From positions 1 to 14,422 of the forward strand of contig JBPCOB010000219.1 of assembly GCA_051000715.1 (NCBI GenBank): a DNA stretch of 14,422 bases, written 5' to 3'. The notes under the pieces were generated by a model. It was given only the letters and a program-made list of their open reading frames with translations, had not been told where the DNA came from and searched no databases. The translations under genes and the position numbers were made by a program. Source of the DNA: JBPCOB01 sp051000715. GTDB taxonomy: Bacteria > Actinomycetota > Actinomycetes > JALYNC01. Position 1 is the stretch's first letter; each line of letters opens with the position of its first letter. Positions 7,880 to 14,402 of this stretch are shown here, one piece after another.

Positions 7880-8925
7880 TATCCGACTCCAGCGATGTCG
7901 ATGGCCTCGGCCGCGATCCGGATGGCGGCGATCCTTTCCGGCAGTGTGCCCGCGAGCGGGTTCAGAGCGAGGGAGGTGGCTCCCGACTCGGCGTAGGCCG
8001 TCATCCGGTCGGCGATCCGATCCCGGTCGCCGAGCAACGCCACCTCGGTGAGAAACCGTTCGGGTACGGCGGCCGCGGCGGCGGCCGGTTCGCCGGCGAG
8101 GTAGCGCTCCTGGACGGTCCTGGCCGCGCTCTCGAAGCCGCGCCGGCGCGCCATCGCGTTGTAGAAGTTGCGTTCCCGGCTGCCCATGCCGCCGAGGTAG
8201 AGGGCGGCGTAGCGGCGTACCGGTTCGGCGGCCGCGGCGATATCGGTGCCGATGACGATCGGCACGGTCGGGACCACGTCGAAGGGCTGCTCCGTCCGGC
8301 CGGCGCGCTGCCGGCCGGCAGCCACCAGGGCGCAGTCGGCGGCGGCATGCTCCGGTGCGTAGAACAGCGCCAGCCAGCCGTCCGCGATCTCGCCGGCCAG
8401 CTCGAGGTTGCGCGGCCCGACGGCGGCCAGGTAGACGGGGATGCGGTCGCGGACCGGCCGGAGGGTCAGCTTGAGCGCCTTGCCCTGCCCGCCCGCCAGC
8501 GGCAGCTTGTAGTGCCGGCCGGCGTACTCGACCGGCGCCCGCGACAGCGCCAGCCGGACGACGTCTAGGTACTCCCGGGTGCGGGCCAGCGGCGGGTCGA
8601 ACGGCACCCCGTGCCAACCCTCCGAGACCTGCGGCCCGGAGACGCCGACGCCGAGGCGGAACCGGCCACCGGACAGCGCGTCGAGAGTGGCCGCCGTCAT
8701 CGCGGTCAGCGCCGGCGTACGCCCGGGAATCTGCAGTACGGCGGAGCCGACGTCGATCCGCTCCGTGCGGGCCGCCGCCCAGGCCAGCACGGACACCGCG
8801 TCCGAGCCGTAGGCCTCGGCCGCCCACACGACCCCGAAGCCGAGCCGCTCCGCCTCGCCGACCAGCTCGAGCCACCCCGGGGCGGCGCCGGGACCCCAGT
8901 AGCCCAGCGACAGGTCCAGCCGCAC
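7879..8925 (-). CDS. LLM-class (luciferase-like) F420-dependent oxidoreductase
   Basis: 348-residue flavin/F420-type monooxygenase-fold protein. Family signs are LDLSLGYWGPG at the N-terminus, LGFGVVWAAEAYGSDAVSVLAWAAARTERIDVGSAV (about residues 29-64), PALTAMTAATLDALSGGRFRLGVGVSGPQVSEGWHG (about 70-106), LAAVGPRNLELAGEIADGWL (about 165-184), and a C-terminal region of Ala-rich helices. Such proteins use reduced F420 or FMN to oxidise or reduce small molecules; the substrate cannot be read from sequence. I use the GTG at 8925 because a G-rich ribosome-binding site (GGGAGGGGGG) lies a few nt upstream and family similarity begins there; the longer in-frame reading to 9795 is Arg/Pro-rich and overlaps the divergent gene. 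It is the first gene of the six-gene minus-strand block and is divergent from an aldo/keto reductase. F420 rather than FMN use is inferred from family. Confidence 0.9.
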   Translation of the reverse strand: MRLDLSLGYWGPGAAPGWLELVGEAERLGFGVVWAAEAYGSDAVSVLAWAAARTERIDVGSAVLQIPGRTPALTAMTAATLDALSGGRFRLGVGVSGPQVSEGWHGVPFDPPLARTREYLDVVRLALSRAPVEYAGRHYKLPLAGGQGKALKLTLRPVRDRIPVYLAAVGPRNLELAGEIADGWLALFYAPEHAAADCALVAAGRQRAGRTEQPFDVVPTVPIVIGTDIAAAAEPVRRYAALYLGGMGSRERNFYNAMARRRGFESAARTVQERYLAGEPAAAAAAVPERFLTEVALLGDRDRIADRMTAYAESGATSLALNPLAGTLPERIAAIRIAAEAIDIAGVG

Positions 8926-8995
8926 CGTCGCCCCCCTCCCTCTCCCCGGTATGGAACCCGGCGGCGGCGGCGTCCGGACAGCACGGCCGCCCGGA

Positions 8996-9001
8996 TAGCC
9001 T
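8996..9001 (+). promoter_or_regulatory. Candidate -10 element for the aldo/keto reductase (leaderless)
   Basis: TAGCCT fits TANNNT and ends 7 nt before the ATG at 9009, which would start the message at the start codon. No Shine-Dalgarno is present between it and the ATG. The opposite-strand promoter of the LLM-led operon must lie in the same 83-nt interval (8926-9008), but I could not pick it out with confidence. Confidence 0.4.
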
Positions 9002-9008
9002 GCCGGAC

Positions 9009-9989
9009 ATGCAGCAGCGCCGGCTCGGCCGCACCGGGCTCTTCGTCTCGGGGCTGGCGCTGGGCACCATGGGCTGGGGCCGCGACACCAACGAGGACGA
9101 GGCCGCGGCCCAGCTTCGCGGTTTCCTCGACGCCGGCGGCACGCTGGTCGACACCGCCAACCGGTACGCCGACGGTGAGAGCGAGCGGATGCTCGGTCGC
9201 CTCCTCGACGATGTCGTGCCCCGGGGAGATGTCGTGCTCGCCACCAAGGCCGGGGCGGCGGTCGGCCCGGGCCCGCGCGGCCGCGGCGCCTCCCGTGGCC
9301 ACCTGCTCGCTGCGCTGGACGCCTCGCTCGAGCGGCTGCGGACGCCGTACGTCGACCTGTGGCAGCTGCACACCTGGGATGACGACACGCCGCTCGAGGA
9401 GACCCTCGCGACGCTGGACGCGGCCGTGGCATCGGGCCGGGCCCGCTACGTCGGGGTGTCCAACTACAGCGGCTGGCAGACCGCCAAGGCCGCCGCCTGG
9501 CAGTCCGGCTGGCCCGGGCGAACCCCGCTCGCCTCGACCCAGGTGGAGTACTCGTTGCTGCAGCGCGGCGTCGAGCGAGAGGTGCTGCCGGCGGCGCTCG
9601 ACGCGGGGCTGGGTGTGCTGCCCTGGTCGCCGCTCGGCCGCGGCGTGCTGACGGGCAAGTACCGCCGCCGCACCCCGGCCGACTCGCGGGGTGCATCGCC
9701 CGCGCTGGTCGGCTTCGTGGCGCCTTACCTCGACGAACCCGCTGGTCGGGTCGTGCAGGCGGTCGCCACGGCTGCCGAAGGGCTCGGCGTCGCACCCCTC
9801 GCGGTGGCCCTGGCGTGGCTCCGGGACCGCCCGGGTGTGGTGGCGCCGGTCGTCGGCGCCCGGACGGCCGGTCAGCTTAAAGAGTCGCTCGACTCCTGCT
9901 CGGTCACGCTGCCGACGGAGATCTCGACGGCGCTCGACGAGGTCTCCGCCCCGGCTCTCGGTTATCCCGAGCGGCGGCCTCCGCGCTGA
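9009..9989 (+). CDS. Aldo/keto reductase
   Basis: 326-residue NADPH-dependent reductase of the aldo/keto reductase superfamily ((alpha/beta)8 barrel, cytoplasmic). The catalytic tetrad is intact: Asp48 and Tyr53 in LVDTANRYADG, Lys80 in LATKAG, and His121 in WQLHTWDDD. Also visible are the N-terminal RRLGRTGLFVSGLALGTMGWG, GRARYVGVSNYSGWQ, VEYSLLQRGVEREVLPAAL, the cofactor-loop WSPLGRGVLTGKYRR, and the C-terminal PVVGARTAGQLKESL nucleotide-binding segment. The substrate is unknown; the type resembles AKR-family (IolS/YajO-like) enzymes that reduce aldehydes. It starts at ATG 9009 with no ribosome-binding site, and TAGCCT 7 nt upstream suggests a leaderless mRNA. It is divergent from the LLM oxidoreductase and ends 31 nt before the helicase gene. 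Confidence 0.94.
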   Translation: MQQRRLGRTGLFVSGLALGTMGWGRDTNEDEAAAQLRGFLDAGGTLVDTANRYADGESERMLGRLLDDVVPRGDVVLATKAGAAVGPGPRGRGASRGHLLAALDASLERLRTPYVDLWQLHTWDDDTPLEETLATLDAAVASGRARYVGVSNYSGWQTAKAAAWQSGWPGRTPLASTQVEYSLLQRGVEREVLPAALDAGLGVLPWSPLGRGVLTGKYRRRTPADSRGASPALVGFVAPYLDEPAGRVVQAVATAAEGLGVAPLAVALAWLRDRPGVVAPVVGARTAGQLKESLDSCSVTLPTEISTALDEVSAPALGYPERRPPR

Positions 9990-10003
9990 ACGCGGCAGCC
10001 GCC

Positions 10004-10009
10004 TACGCT
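10004..10009 (+). promoter_or_regulatory. recD2: Candidate -10 element for the RecD2-like helicase gene
   Basis: TACGCT, the same hexamer as before mshC, ends 11 nt before the ATG at 10021. Transcription would start within about 4 nt of the ATG, giving an almost leaderless message. No ribosome-binding site is seen. Confidence 0.33.
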
Positions 10010-10020
10010 GCCCCGGCGAT

Positions 10021-11883
10021 ATGACAGAAAACTTCGCCGCGTTCTGCGCCGCCGGACTGTGGCCGGGTCTCGGTACGACGCTCGCCGGACGGCTGGCTGA
10101 GGCAGGCATCCGGACTCCGGCGGAGGTCTCCGCCGCCCGGCTGGCCGCGCTCCCCGGCGTAGGTCCGGCTCGGGCGGAGCGGCTCGTGACCTCTTTCGCC
10201 GGAGTCGCACCGGCGTACGCCGTCGCCGAGCTGCTGGCGACCTCGGGGCTACCGGTCCGGCTGGCCGCGGTGGCCGTCGAGACGCTCGGCGAGAGCGCCG
10301 CCGACCGGCTCCGGGCCGACCCGTGGCGGCTGCTCGACCTCCCTGACGCAAGGCCGGAGCAGGCCGACGCACTGGCCCGTTCCATAATCGGGCCGGGCTC
10401 CCGCCGGGATGCGCGCCGCGGCCCCGCGCTCGCGGCGTACGTGCTGGTCCGAGCCGCGCTGGACGGGCACACCGCCCTGCCGACCGGGACGGTGACGGCC
10501 GCGCTCGCCGGTTTCGACGTGGCCGACCCACCGGGAGCGGTGGCGGCCGCGGTGGGCGCCGACCGGCTGCTCCGCTACCCCGACGAGAAGCCCCAGCTGC
10601 TGGCGCTGCCCCGGTACGCCGGCGCGGAGTCCGCCGTCGCGGCCGGGTTGGCCCGGCTGCGGAGGACCGCCTCGCCGCTGGCGACACCGGCGGAGGTCGC
10701 CCCGGTAAGCCACGGCCTGGACCCCGCCCAGGCCGTGGCCGTGCAGGCAGCCGCGGCGTACGGGGTCAGTGTGCTCACCGGCGGTCCAGGCACCGGCAAG
10801 AGCCGGACCGTCGCCGCCGTGGTCGCCCTCGCTCGCGCCCGCGGGCGCCGGCTGGCGCTCGCCGCCCCTACCGGCCGGGCCGCCAAACGGCTGGAGGAGC
10901 TCACCGACGAACCGGCGCAGACGGTGCACCGGCTGCTGGGCGCCCAGGGCACTCGGGGCGACTTCGCCCGGGGCGCGTCCTGGCCGCTGGACGCCGACGT
11001 CGTGGTGGTGGACGAGGCCTCGATGCTCGACGCGGAGCTGGCCGCGGCCGTGGTCGACGCCTGCGCCGACGGCACCCACCTGCTACTTGTGGGCGACCCG
11101 GCCCAGCTGCCCTCGATCGGCGCCGGCCGGGTGCTGGGTGATCTTCTCGACGCCGGTACGGCGCCCGCCACCGAGCTGACCACGCTGCACCGCCAGGCGG
11201 CCGGCGGGGCCATCGCCCGGCTGGCCACCGCCGTCCGCGGCGGCGAGCTTCCCCCGGTCGACGACCCCGACCGTGAGGTGGTCGTCGTACCCGCTCGTGG
11301 CGGCGTCGAGGCCGCCCGCCGGACGGTTCAGCTGGTCACCGACTCGATCCCGCGGGCGCTGGGCATCCCCGCCGAAGAGGTGCAGGTGGTGACCCCGGTG
11401 CACCGCGGTCCGGCCGGCACGGTTCTTCTCAACGCCGCTCTCAAGGCGGTGCTTAACCCCGGGCCCGGAACGGTCCGCGGTTTCGACGTTGGTGACCGGG
11501 TCGTCGCGACGGCGAACCATCCGGAGGCCGGATTCGCCAACGGCGAGGTCGGTCGGGTGACCGCCACGGCCGACGGGGGGCTGGTGGTGGCCTTCGCCGG
11601 CGGGCCGGTGACGGTGCCGGCCAAGGCGCTCGGCGACCTGCGGCACGGCTGGGCGATCACCGTGCACCGGGCGCAGGGCTCGGAGTGGCCGGCGGTCGTG
11701 GTGGTCCTGCCGGGCGAGGCGGCCGGCCTGCTGTCCCGGCCGCTGGTCTACACCGGCCTGACCCGTGCTCGCCGTCATCTGTCCGTCGTGCACGCCGCCG
11801 GGCCGGCGCTGGCCCGCGCGGTCCGTGAGGTGGGCGCCCGCCCCCGGCGTACTCGATTGCGAACGCTGCTGGAACAGCCGTAG
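10021..11883 (+). CDS. recD2: RecD2-like SF1B DNA helicase with N-terminal helix-hairpin-helix
   Basis: 620-residue ATP-dependent 5'-3' DNA helicase of the RecD2 type, expected to act in DNA repair independently of RecBC. The N-terminus has a helix-hairpin-helix pair (GLGTTLAGRLAEAGI and LAALPGVGPARAERLV, about residues 15-58). The motor has Walker A GGPGTGKS (254-261, Lys260), APTGRAAKRL, TVHRLLG, Walker B VVVVDEASM (Asp331-Glu332), motif III GDPAQLPSIGAGRVLGDLL, the Q-rich region TLHRQAAGGAIARLA, and VVTPVHRGPAGT. The C-terminus has an SH3-like insertion, WAITVHRAQGSEWPAVVVVLP and the motif VI VYTGLTRARRHLSV. RecD2 proteins are usually about 715-800 residues, so this one has a reduced N-terminal region. 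I use ATG 10021 because upstream in-frame codons overlap the aldo/keto reductase. It is followed 21 nt later by the DUF5703 gene. Confidence 0.9.
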   Translation: MTENFAAFCAAGLWPGLGTTLAGRLAEAGIRTPAEVSAARLAALPGVGPARAERLVTSFAGVAPAYAVAELLATSGLPVRLAAVAVETLGESAADRLRADPWRLLDLPDARPEQADALARSIIGPGSRRDARRGPALAAYVLVRAALDGHTALPTGTVTAALAGFDVADPPGAVAAAVGADRLLRYPDEKPQLLALPRYAGAESAVAAGLARLRRTASPLATPAEVAPVSHGLDPAQAVAVQAAAAYGVSVLTGGPGTGKSRTVAAVVALARARGRRLALAAPTGRAAKRLEELTDEPAQTVHRLLGAQGTRGDFARGASWPLDADVVVVDEASMLDAELAAAVVDACADGTHLLLVGDPAQLPSIGAGRVLGDLLDAGTAPATELTTLHRQAAGGAIARLATAVRGGELPPVDDPDREVVVVPARGGVEAARRTVQLVTDSIPRALGIPAEEVQVVTPVHRGPAGTVLLNAALKAVLNPGPGTVRGFDVGDRVVATANHPEAGFANGEVGRVTATADGGLVVAFAGGPVTVPAKALGDLRHGWAITVHRAQGSEWPAVVVVLPGEAAGLLSRPLVYTGLTRARRHLSVVHAAGPALARAVREVGARPRRTRLRTLLEQP

Positions 11884-11892
11884 GCGAGCGGG

Positions 11893-11898
11893 CAGACT
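11893..11898 (+). promoter_or_regulatory. Weak candidate -10 element for the DUF5703 gene
   Basis: CAGACT (one mismatch to TANNNT) ends 6 nt before the GTG at 11905, the spacing expected for a leaderless transcript starting at G of GTG. The gene could equally be read through from the helicase gene, 21 nt upstream. Confidence 0.22.
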
Positions 11899-11904
11899 GG
11901 GGCG

Positions 11905-12114
11905 GTGCTTCAGGCCGACTACGAGTACCACCGGCTGTACCTGCCGCGCGGCACGGACCGGCGTACGGCGCAGTCGGTGCTCACTGCGCACGCGGAGTAC
12001 GGCCACTGGGAGCTGGCCCGGCTGCGGCTCTACCCCGACGGCAGCCGGCGGGTCGTGCTGCGCCGGCGGATCCAGCGCCAACCGGCCACCCTCGCCGTGG
12101 CTGCCGCCCGCTGA
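11905..12114 (+). CDS. DUF5703 family small protein
   Basis: 69-residue basic protein of the small actinobacterial DUF5703 family; function unknown. The family core is recognisable: EYHRLYLPRGTDRRTAQSVL, then AEYGHWELARLRLYPDGSRRVVLRRRI (about residues 7-58). The pattern of alternating hydrophobic and basic residues suggests a short alpha-beta fold that could bind nucleic acid, but no known motif is present. The start is GTG 11905; a longer in-frame reading is not supported. No clear ribosome-binding site is seen, so it is either leaderless or coupled to the helicase gene 21 nt upstream. Its stop is only 5 nt from the convergent stop of the DUF4126 gene, leaving no room for a conventional terminator between them. 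Confidence 0.82.
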   Translation: MLQADYEYHRLYLPRGTDRRTAQSVLTAHAEYGHWELARLRLYPDGSRRVVLRRRIQRQPATLAVAAAR

Positions 12115-12119
12115 CCGCG

Positions 12120-12724
12120 TCAGCCGCGGGGTCGGCCGGTCAGCGTCCCCGGGCGGCGTCGCCACTGCCGGCCGCGCAGGAACCGGCGGATCCGGGCAGC
12201 CAGGAACACCACCACGGTGGCGCCCACCACCAGCAGCACGAGCGCGATGATGGCGGCCGGGACGGGGTGGAATACCGCGAGCGAGATCACCCCGGCGACC
12301 GTGAAGTCCTCGGCGACGCTGGTGGTGATGTTGGTGACCGGCTCCGGCGAGGTGTTGATGGCGAGGCGCAGGCCGGCCTTGACCGCGTGGCTGGCCAGCG
12401 CGGACAGGCCGCCGGTGCCGGCGAGCGCCGCCTGCCCGAGGGTGTCCGCGTCGCCGGAGAGCAGCACGCCCAGGACCGCCCCCGTCGTGGGCCGGATAAC
12501 CGTGTGGACCGCGTCCCAGAGGCTGTCGACGAGGGGATCTTGTCGGCGACGAACTCGACGGCGTAGAGCGCGCCGGCCGCGACGAGCACATCGGTACGGG
12601 TCAGTGCGTGCGGCACCGAATCGACGCTGGCGAAGCGCCCGAGCAGCCCGAGCAGCAGAACCACGGCGTAGGCGTTGACCCCGCTCGCCCAGCCGCTCGA
12701 GAAGACCAGCGGCAACGCCTCCAT
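12120..12724 (-). pseudogene. DUF4126 membrane protein, split by an apparent 1-nt deletion
   Basis: Reads as a DUF4126 integral membrane protein of about 201 residues, broken near 12530-12533. The N-terminal part starts at ATG 12724 (MEALPLVFSSGWASGVNAYAV) and follows the family to VEFVADKIP (Pro64). It then slips into an unrelated Arg/Ser-rich frame (SSTASGTRSTR). In the other frame the expected continuation VDSLWDAVHTVIRPTTGAVLG resumes at once and runs to the stop at 12120-12122. Adding one base (for example T between 12531 and 12532 on the + strand, giving a Tyr codon) restores one frame. Hydrophobic segments lie at about residues 17-32, 46-58, 82-94 and near the C-terminus (IIALVLLVVGATVVVFLAARI). 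The function of the family is unknown. Causes could be a real mutation, a sequencing error next to a GGGG run, or less likely programmed frameshifting. The intact downstream frame argues for an error or a very recent loss. Confidence 0.82.
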
Positions 12725-12778
12725 GTCGGGCTTATGCCCGTTCTGCGGCCGAATCCCGCCGCAGCACGCCGGCGCGGT

Positions 12779-12824
12779 CGAGGTTTGCGTGTGTCACGCC
12801 GGCGTGTCGCACACGACAACCTCG
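12779..12824. repeat. Large interrupted palindrome between M20 peptidase stop and DUF4126 start
   Basis: Arms CGAGGTT (12779-12785) and AACCTCG (12818-12824) pair, then CGTGTG (12788-12793) with CACACG (12810-12815), then CACGCC (12795-12800) with GGCGTG (12801-12806). Only a 2-nt mismatch and a 1/3-nt bulge interrupt it, so 19 base pairs span 46 nt. A second, nested inverted repeat TGTCG-4 nt-CGACA lies at 12805-12818. It begins 10 nt past the M20 peptidase stop and 54 nt before the DUF4126 start, both read on the minus strand. It could be a terminator without a U-tract for the peptidase gene or an operator for the DUF4126 gene. There is no T-run after it. Confidence 0.7.
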
Positions 12825-12833
12825 CTTCAACAG

Positions 12834-14129
12834 TCAGCAGCCGTCCAGGAAGCGGTCCAGCACCCGTACGCCGAACGCGAGCGATTCCAGCGGCACCCGC
12901 TCGTCGACGCCGTGGAACATCCCGGCGAAGTCGAGGTCCGGCGGCAGCCGCAGCGGCGAGAAGCCGAAGCAGCGGATGCCGAGCCGGGAGAAGTGCTTGG
13001 CGTCGGTGCCGCCGGACAGGCAGTACGGAACCGGCCGGGCGCCCGTGTCCTCCGCCTTGAGCGCCGCGGCCATCGCGTCGACCAGCGCGCCGACGAAGTC
13101 GGTCTCCAGCGCGATGTCGTGGTTGACGTACTCGCGGGTGATGTCGGGACCCAAAATTTCGTCCAGCTCGGTCTCGAACTCGGCCTCGTAGCCCGGGAGG
13201 AACCGGCCGTCGACGTACGCCGTCGCCGTCTGCGGGATGACGTTGACCTTGTAGCCGGCCTCGAGCTGGGTCGGGTTGACCGTGTTGCGCAGGGTGGCGC
13301 CGATGATCCGGGCGATCGGGCCGAGCTTGGCCACGGTGGCCTCAAGGTCGTCCGGGTCGAGCTCGATGCCGAGCGCGTCGGAGACTTCGTCGAGGAAGGC
13401 GCGCACGGTCTTGGTGGGCCGGATCTCCAGCTTGGCGCGGCCCACCCGGGCGACGGCCTCGCACAGTGCCGTGACGGCGTTGTCGTCGTTGATCATCGAC
13501 CCGTGGCCGGCCCTCCCCCGGGCGGTCAGCCGCATCCAGGCCATGCCCTTCTGTGCCGTCTCGATCAGGTAGAGCCGGAGGTCGTCGCTGACCGTGTAGC
13601 TGAACCCGCCCACCTCACTGATCGCCTCAGTGGCGCCCTCGAAGAGCTGCGGCTGGTTCTCGACCAGCCACTTGGCGCCGTACGTCCCACCGGCCTCCTC
13701 GTCGGCGACGAACGCCAGGACCAGGTCACGGGCCGGCTTGCGGTCCGAGCGGAGCCGGTCGCGGACGACGGCGAGCGTCATCGCGTCCATGTCCTTCATG
13801 TCGACCGCACCACGTCCCCACAGGCAGCCGTCCCAGACCTCTCCTGCGAACGGGTCGACAGTCCAGTCCCTGGCGTCGGCCGGTACGACGTCGAGGTGCC
13901 CGTGGATCAGCAGCGCCGGCCGGCTCCGGTCGATGCCCTCGACCCGGGTGACGACGCTGGCTCGTCCCGGCTCGGACTCGAACAGCTGGGTGCTGAGCCC
14001 GACCTCCTCGAGCTTCGTGGCGACGTACTCCGCACCCACCCGCTCTGTGCTCGTCGGTTTGGAGGTGTCGATCCGGATGAGGTTGCGGCGGAGCTCGACG
14101 ACCTCATCCTCAGGTGGCGATTCGGGCAC
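12834..14129 (-). CDS. M20/M25/M40 family zinc metallopeptidase
   Basis: 431-residue di-zinc hydrolase of the M20 family (DapE/ArgE/carboxypeptidase-like), cytoplasmic, cleaving an amide bond in a peptide or acylated amino acid. Metal and catalytic residues are all present: His78 and Asp80 in LLIHGHLDVVPA, bridging Asp110 in GRGAVDMKDM, catalytic Glu144 and metal Glu145 in FVADEEAGG, a probable Glu172 (SEVGG), and C-terminal His406 in MFHGVDERVP. The lid/dimerisation domain (about 190-310) has GRAGHGSM with His209. It starts at GTG 14129 with AGGAG 5 nt upstream. It resembles the conserved actinobacterial dapE-like paralogue rather than DapE of lysine synthesis; the substrate cannot be told from sequence. 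It is divergent from tRNA-Leu, and a palindrome follows its stop. Confidence 0.93.
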   Translation of the reverse strand: MPESPPEDEVVELRRNLIRIDTSKPTSTERVGAEYVATKLEEVGLSTQLFESEPGRASVVTRVEGIDRSRPALLIHGHLDVVPADARDWTVDPFAGEVWDGCLWGRGAVDMKDMDAMTLAVVRDRLRSDRKPARDLVLAFVADEEAGGTYGAKWLVENQPQLFEGATEAISEVGGFSYTVSDDLRLYLIETAQKGMAWMRLTARGRAGHGSMINDDNAVTALCEAVARVGRAKLEIRPTKTVRAFLDEVSDALGIELDPDDLEATVAKLGPIARIIGATLRNTVNPTQLEAGYKVNVIPQTATAYVDGRFLPGYEAEFETELDEILGPDITREYVNHDIALETDFVGALVDAMAAALKAEDTGARPVPYCLSGGTDAKHFSRLGIRCFGFSPLRLPPDLDFAGMFHGVDERVPLESLAFGVRVLDRFLDGC

Positions 14130-14158
14130 TGGATCTCCTCGGTCGAGACGGCGCCGTC

Positions 14159-14164
14159 ACGCTA
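14159..14164 (-). promoter_or_regulatory. Candidate -10 element for the M20 peptidase gene
   Basis: Minus-strand TAGCGT fits TANNNT and would start a transcript near 14152, leaving a short leader that contains the AGGAG (14136-14140) ahead of the GTG at 14129. No consensus -35 is visible. Confidence 0.3.
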
Positions 14165-14206
14165 CTGCGGTCGCCGTACGCCGGCCGTTCGACAGCGCTG
14201 AACCTG

Positions 14207-14212
14207 TACCCT
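14207..14212 (+). promoter_or_regulatory. Candidate -10 element for tRNA-Leu
   Basis: TACCCT lies 44 nt before the tRNA 5' end, giving a 5' leader of roughly 38 nt for RNase P to remove. TTCGAC at 14188-14193 resembles a -35, but the spacer is only 13 nt, so the match is weak. Confidence 0.3.
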
Positions 14213-14256
14213 CAGCAGCGCGTCGGCTGGTATCCCACGCTGGTCGGTCGCGCCAC

Positions 14257-14340
14257 GTCGGAGTGGCGGAATAGGCAGACGCGCATGGTTGAGGGCCATG
14301 TGCCCGCAAGGGCATGGGGGTTCAAGTCCCCCCTCCGACA
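14257..14340 (+). tRNA. tRNA-Leu, anticodon GAG (reads CUC/CUU)
   Basis: Full type II cloverleaf. The acceptor stem is GTCGGAG (14257-14263) with CTCCGAC (14333-14339), and the discriminator base is A14340. The anticodon stem CATGG/CCATG (14284-14288 / 14296-14300) encloses loop TTGAGGG with anticodon GAG at 14291-14293. The long variable arm TGCCC-GCAA-GGGCA (14301-14314) is typical of tRNA-Leu. The T stem GGGGG/CCCCC encloses TTCAAGT (14321-14327). The 3' CCA is not encoded (next bases are CGA), so it must be added after transcription. CUC is the second most used leucine codon type expected in such a GC-rich genome. Confidence 0.97.
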
Positions 14341-14377
14341 CGACTGCGCCGGTGCGCTGCGCGGAGGCCCGATTCCC

Positions 14378-14390
14378 GGCACGGCGTGCC
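14378..14390. repeat. Short perfect hairpin downstream of tRNA-Leu
   Basis: GGCAC-GGC-GTGCC forms a 5-bp stem with a 3-nt loop, 37 nt past the tRNA. It has no T-tract. It may help end tRNA transcription, or lie in the leader of a gene that begins at the right edge, since a G-rich ribosome-binding-like stretch follows at once. Confidence 0.35.
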
Positions 14391-14402
14391 AAGGGGAGAA
14401 CG

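Noticed and set aside
8953..8975. GGAAC followed by CGTC as an ECF sigma promoter for the aldo/keto reductase
   Set aside because: The spacer of about 13 nt is too short for the usual 16-17, and a better -10 lies closer to the ATG.
8926..9795. Longer N-terminus for the LLM oxidoreductase
   Set aside because: The extension overlaps the divergent aldo/keto reductase, is Arg/Pro-rich, and a good ribosome-binding site precedes the GTG at 8925.
9691..10020. Longer N-terminus for the RecD2-like helicase
   Set aside because: It overlaps the aldo/keto reductase coding region, and the helicase N-terminus is well placed at ATG 10021.
8706..10472. Minus-strand frame of 588 codons spanning the oxidoreductase, aldo/keto reductase and helicase genes
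   Set aside because: It crosses three well-supported genes and has no family features; a GC-rich shadow.
12675..14201. Plus-strand frame of 508 codons
   Set aside because: Antisense to the M20 peptidase, which has every metal ligand; the + frame has no motif.
14187..14203. GTTC-9 nt-GAAC as a LexA-type operator before tRNA-Leu
   Set aside because: Spacing is 9 nt, not the 4 nt of actinobacterial SOS boxes, and inner bases do not match.
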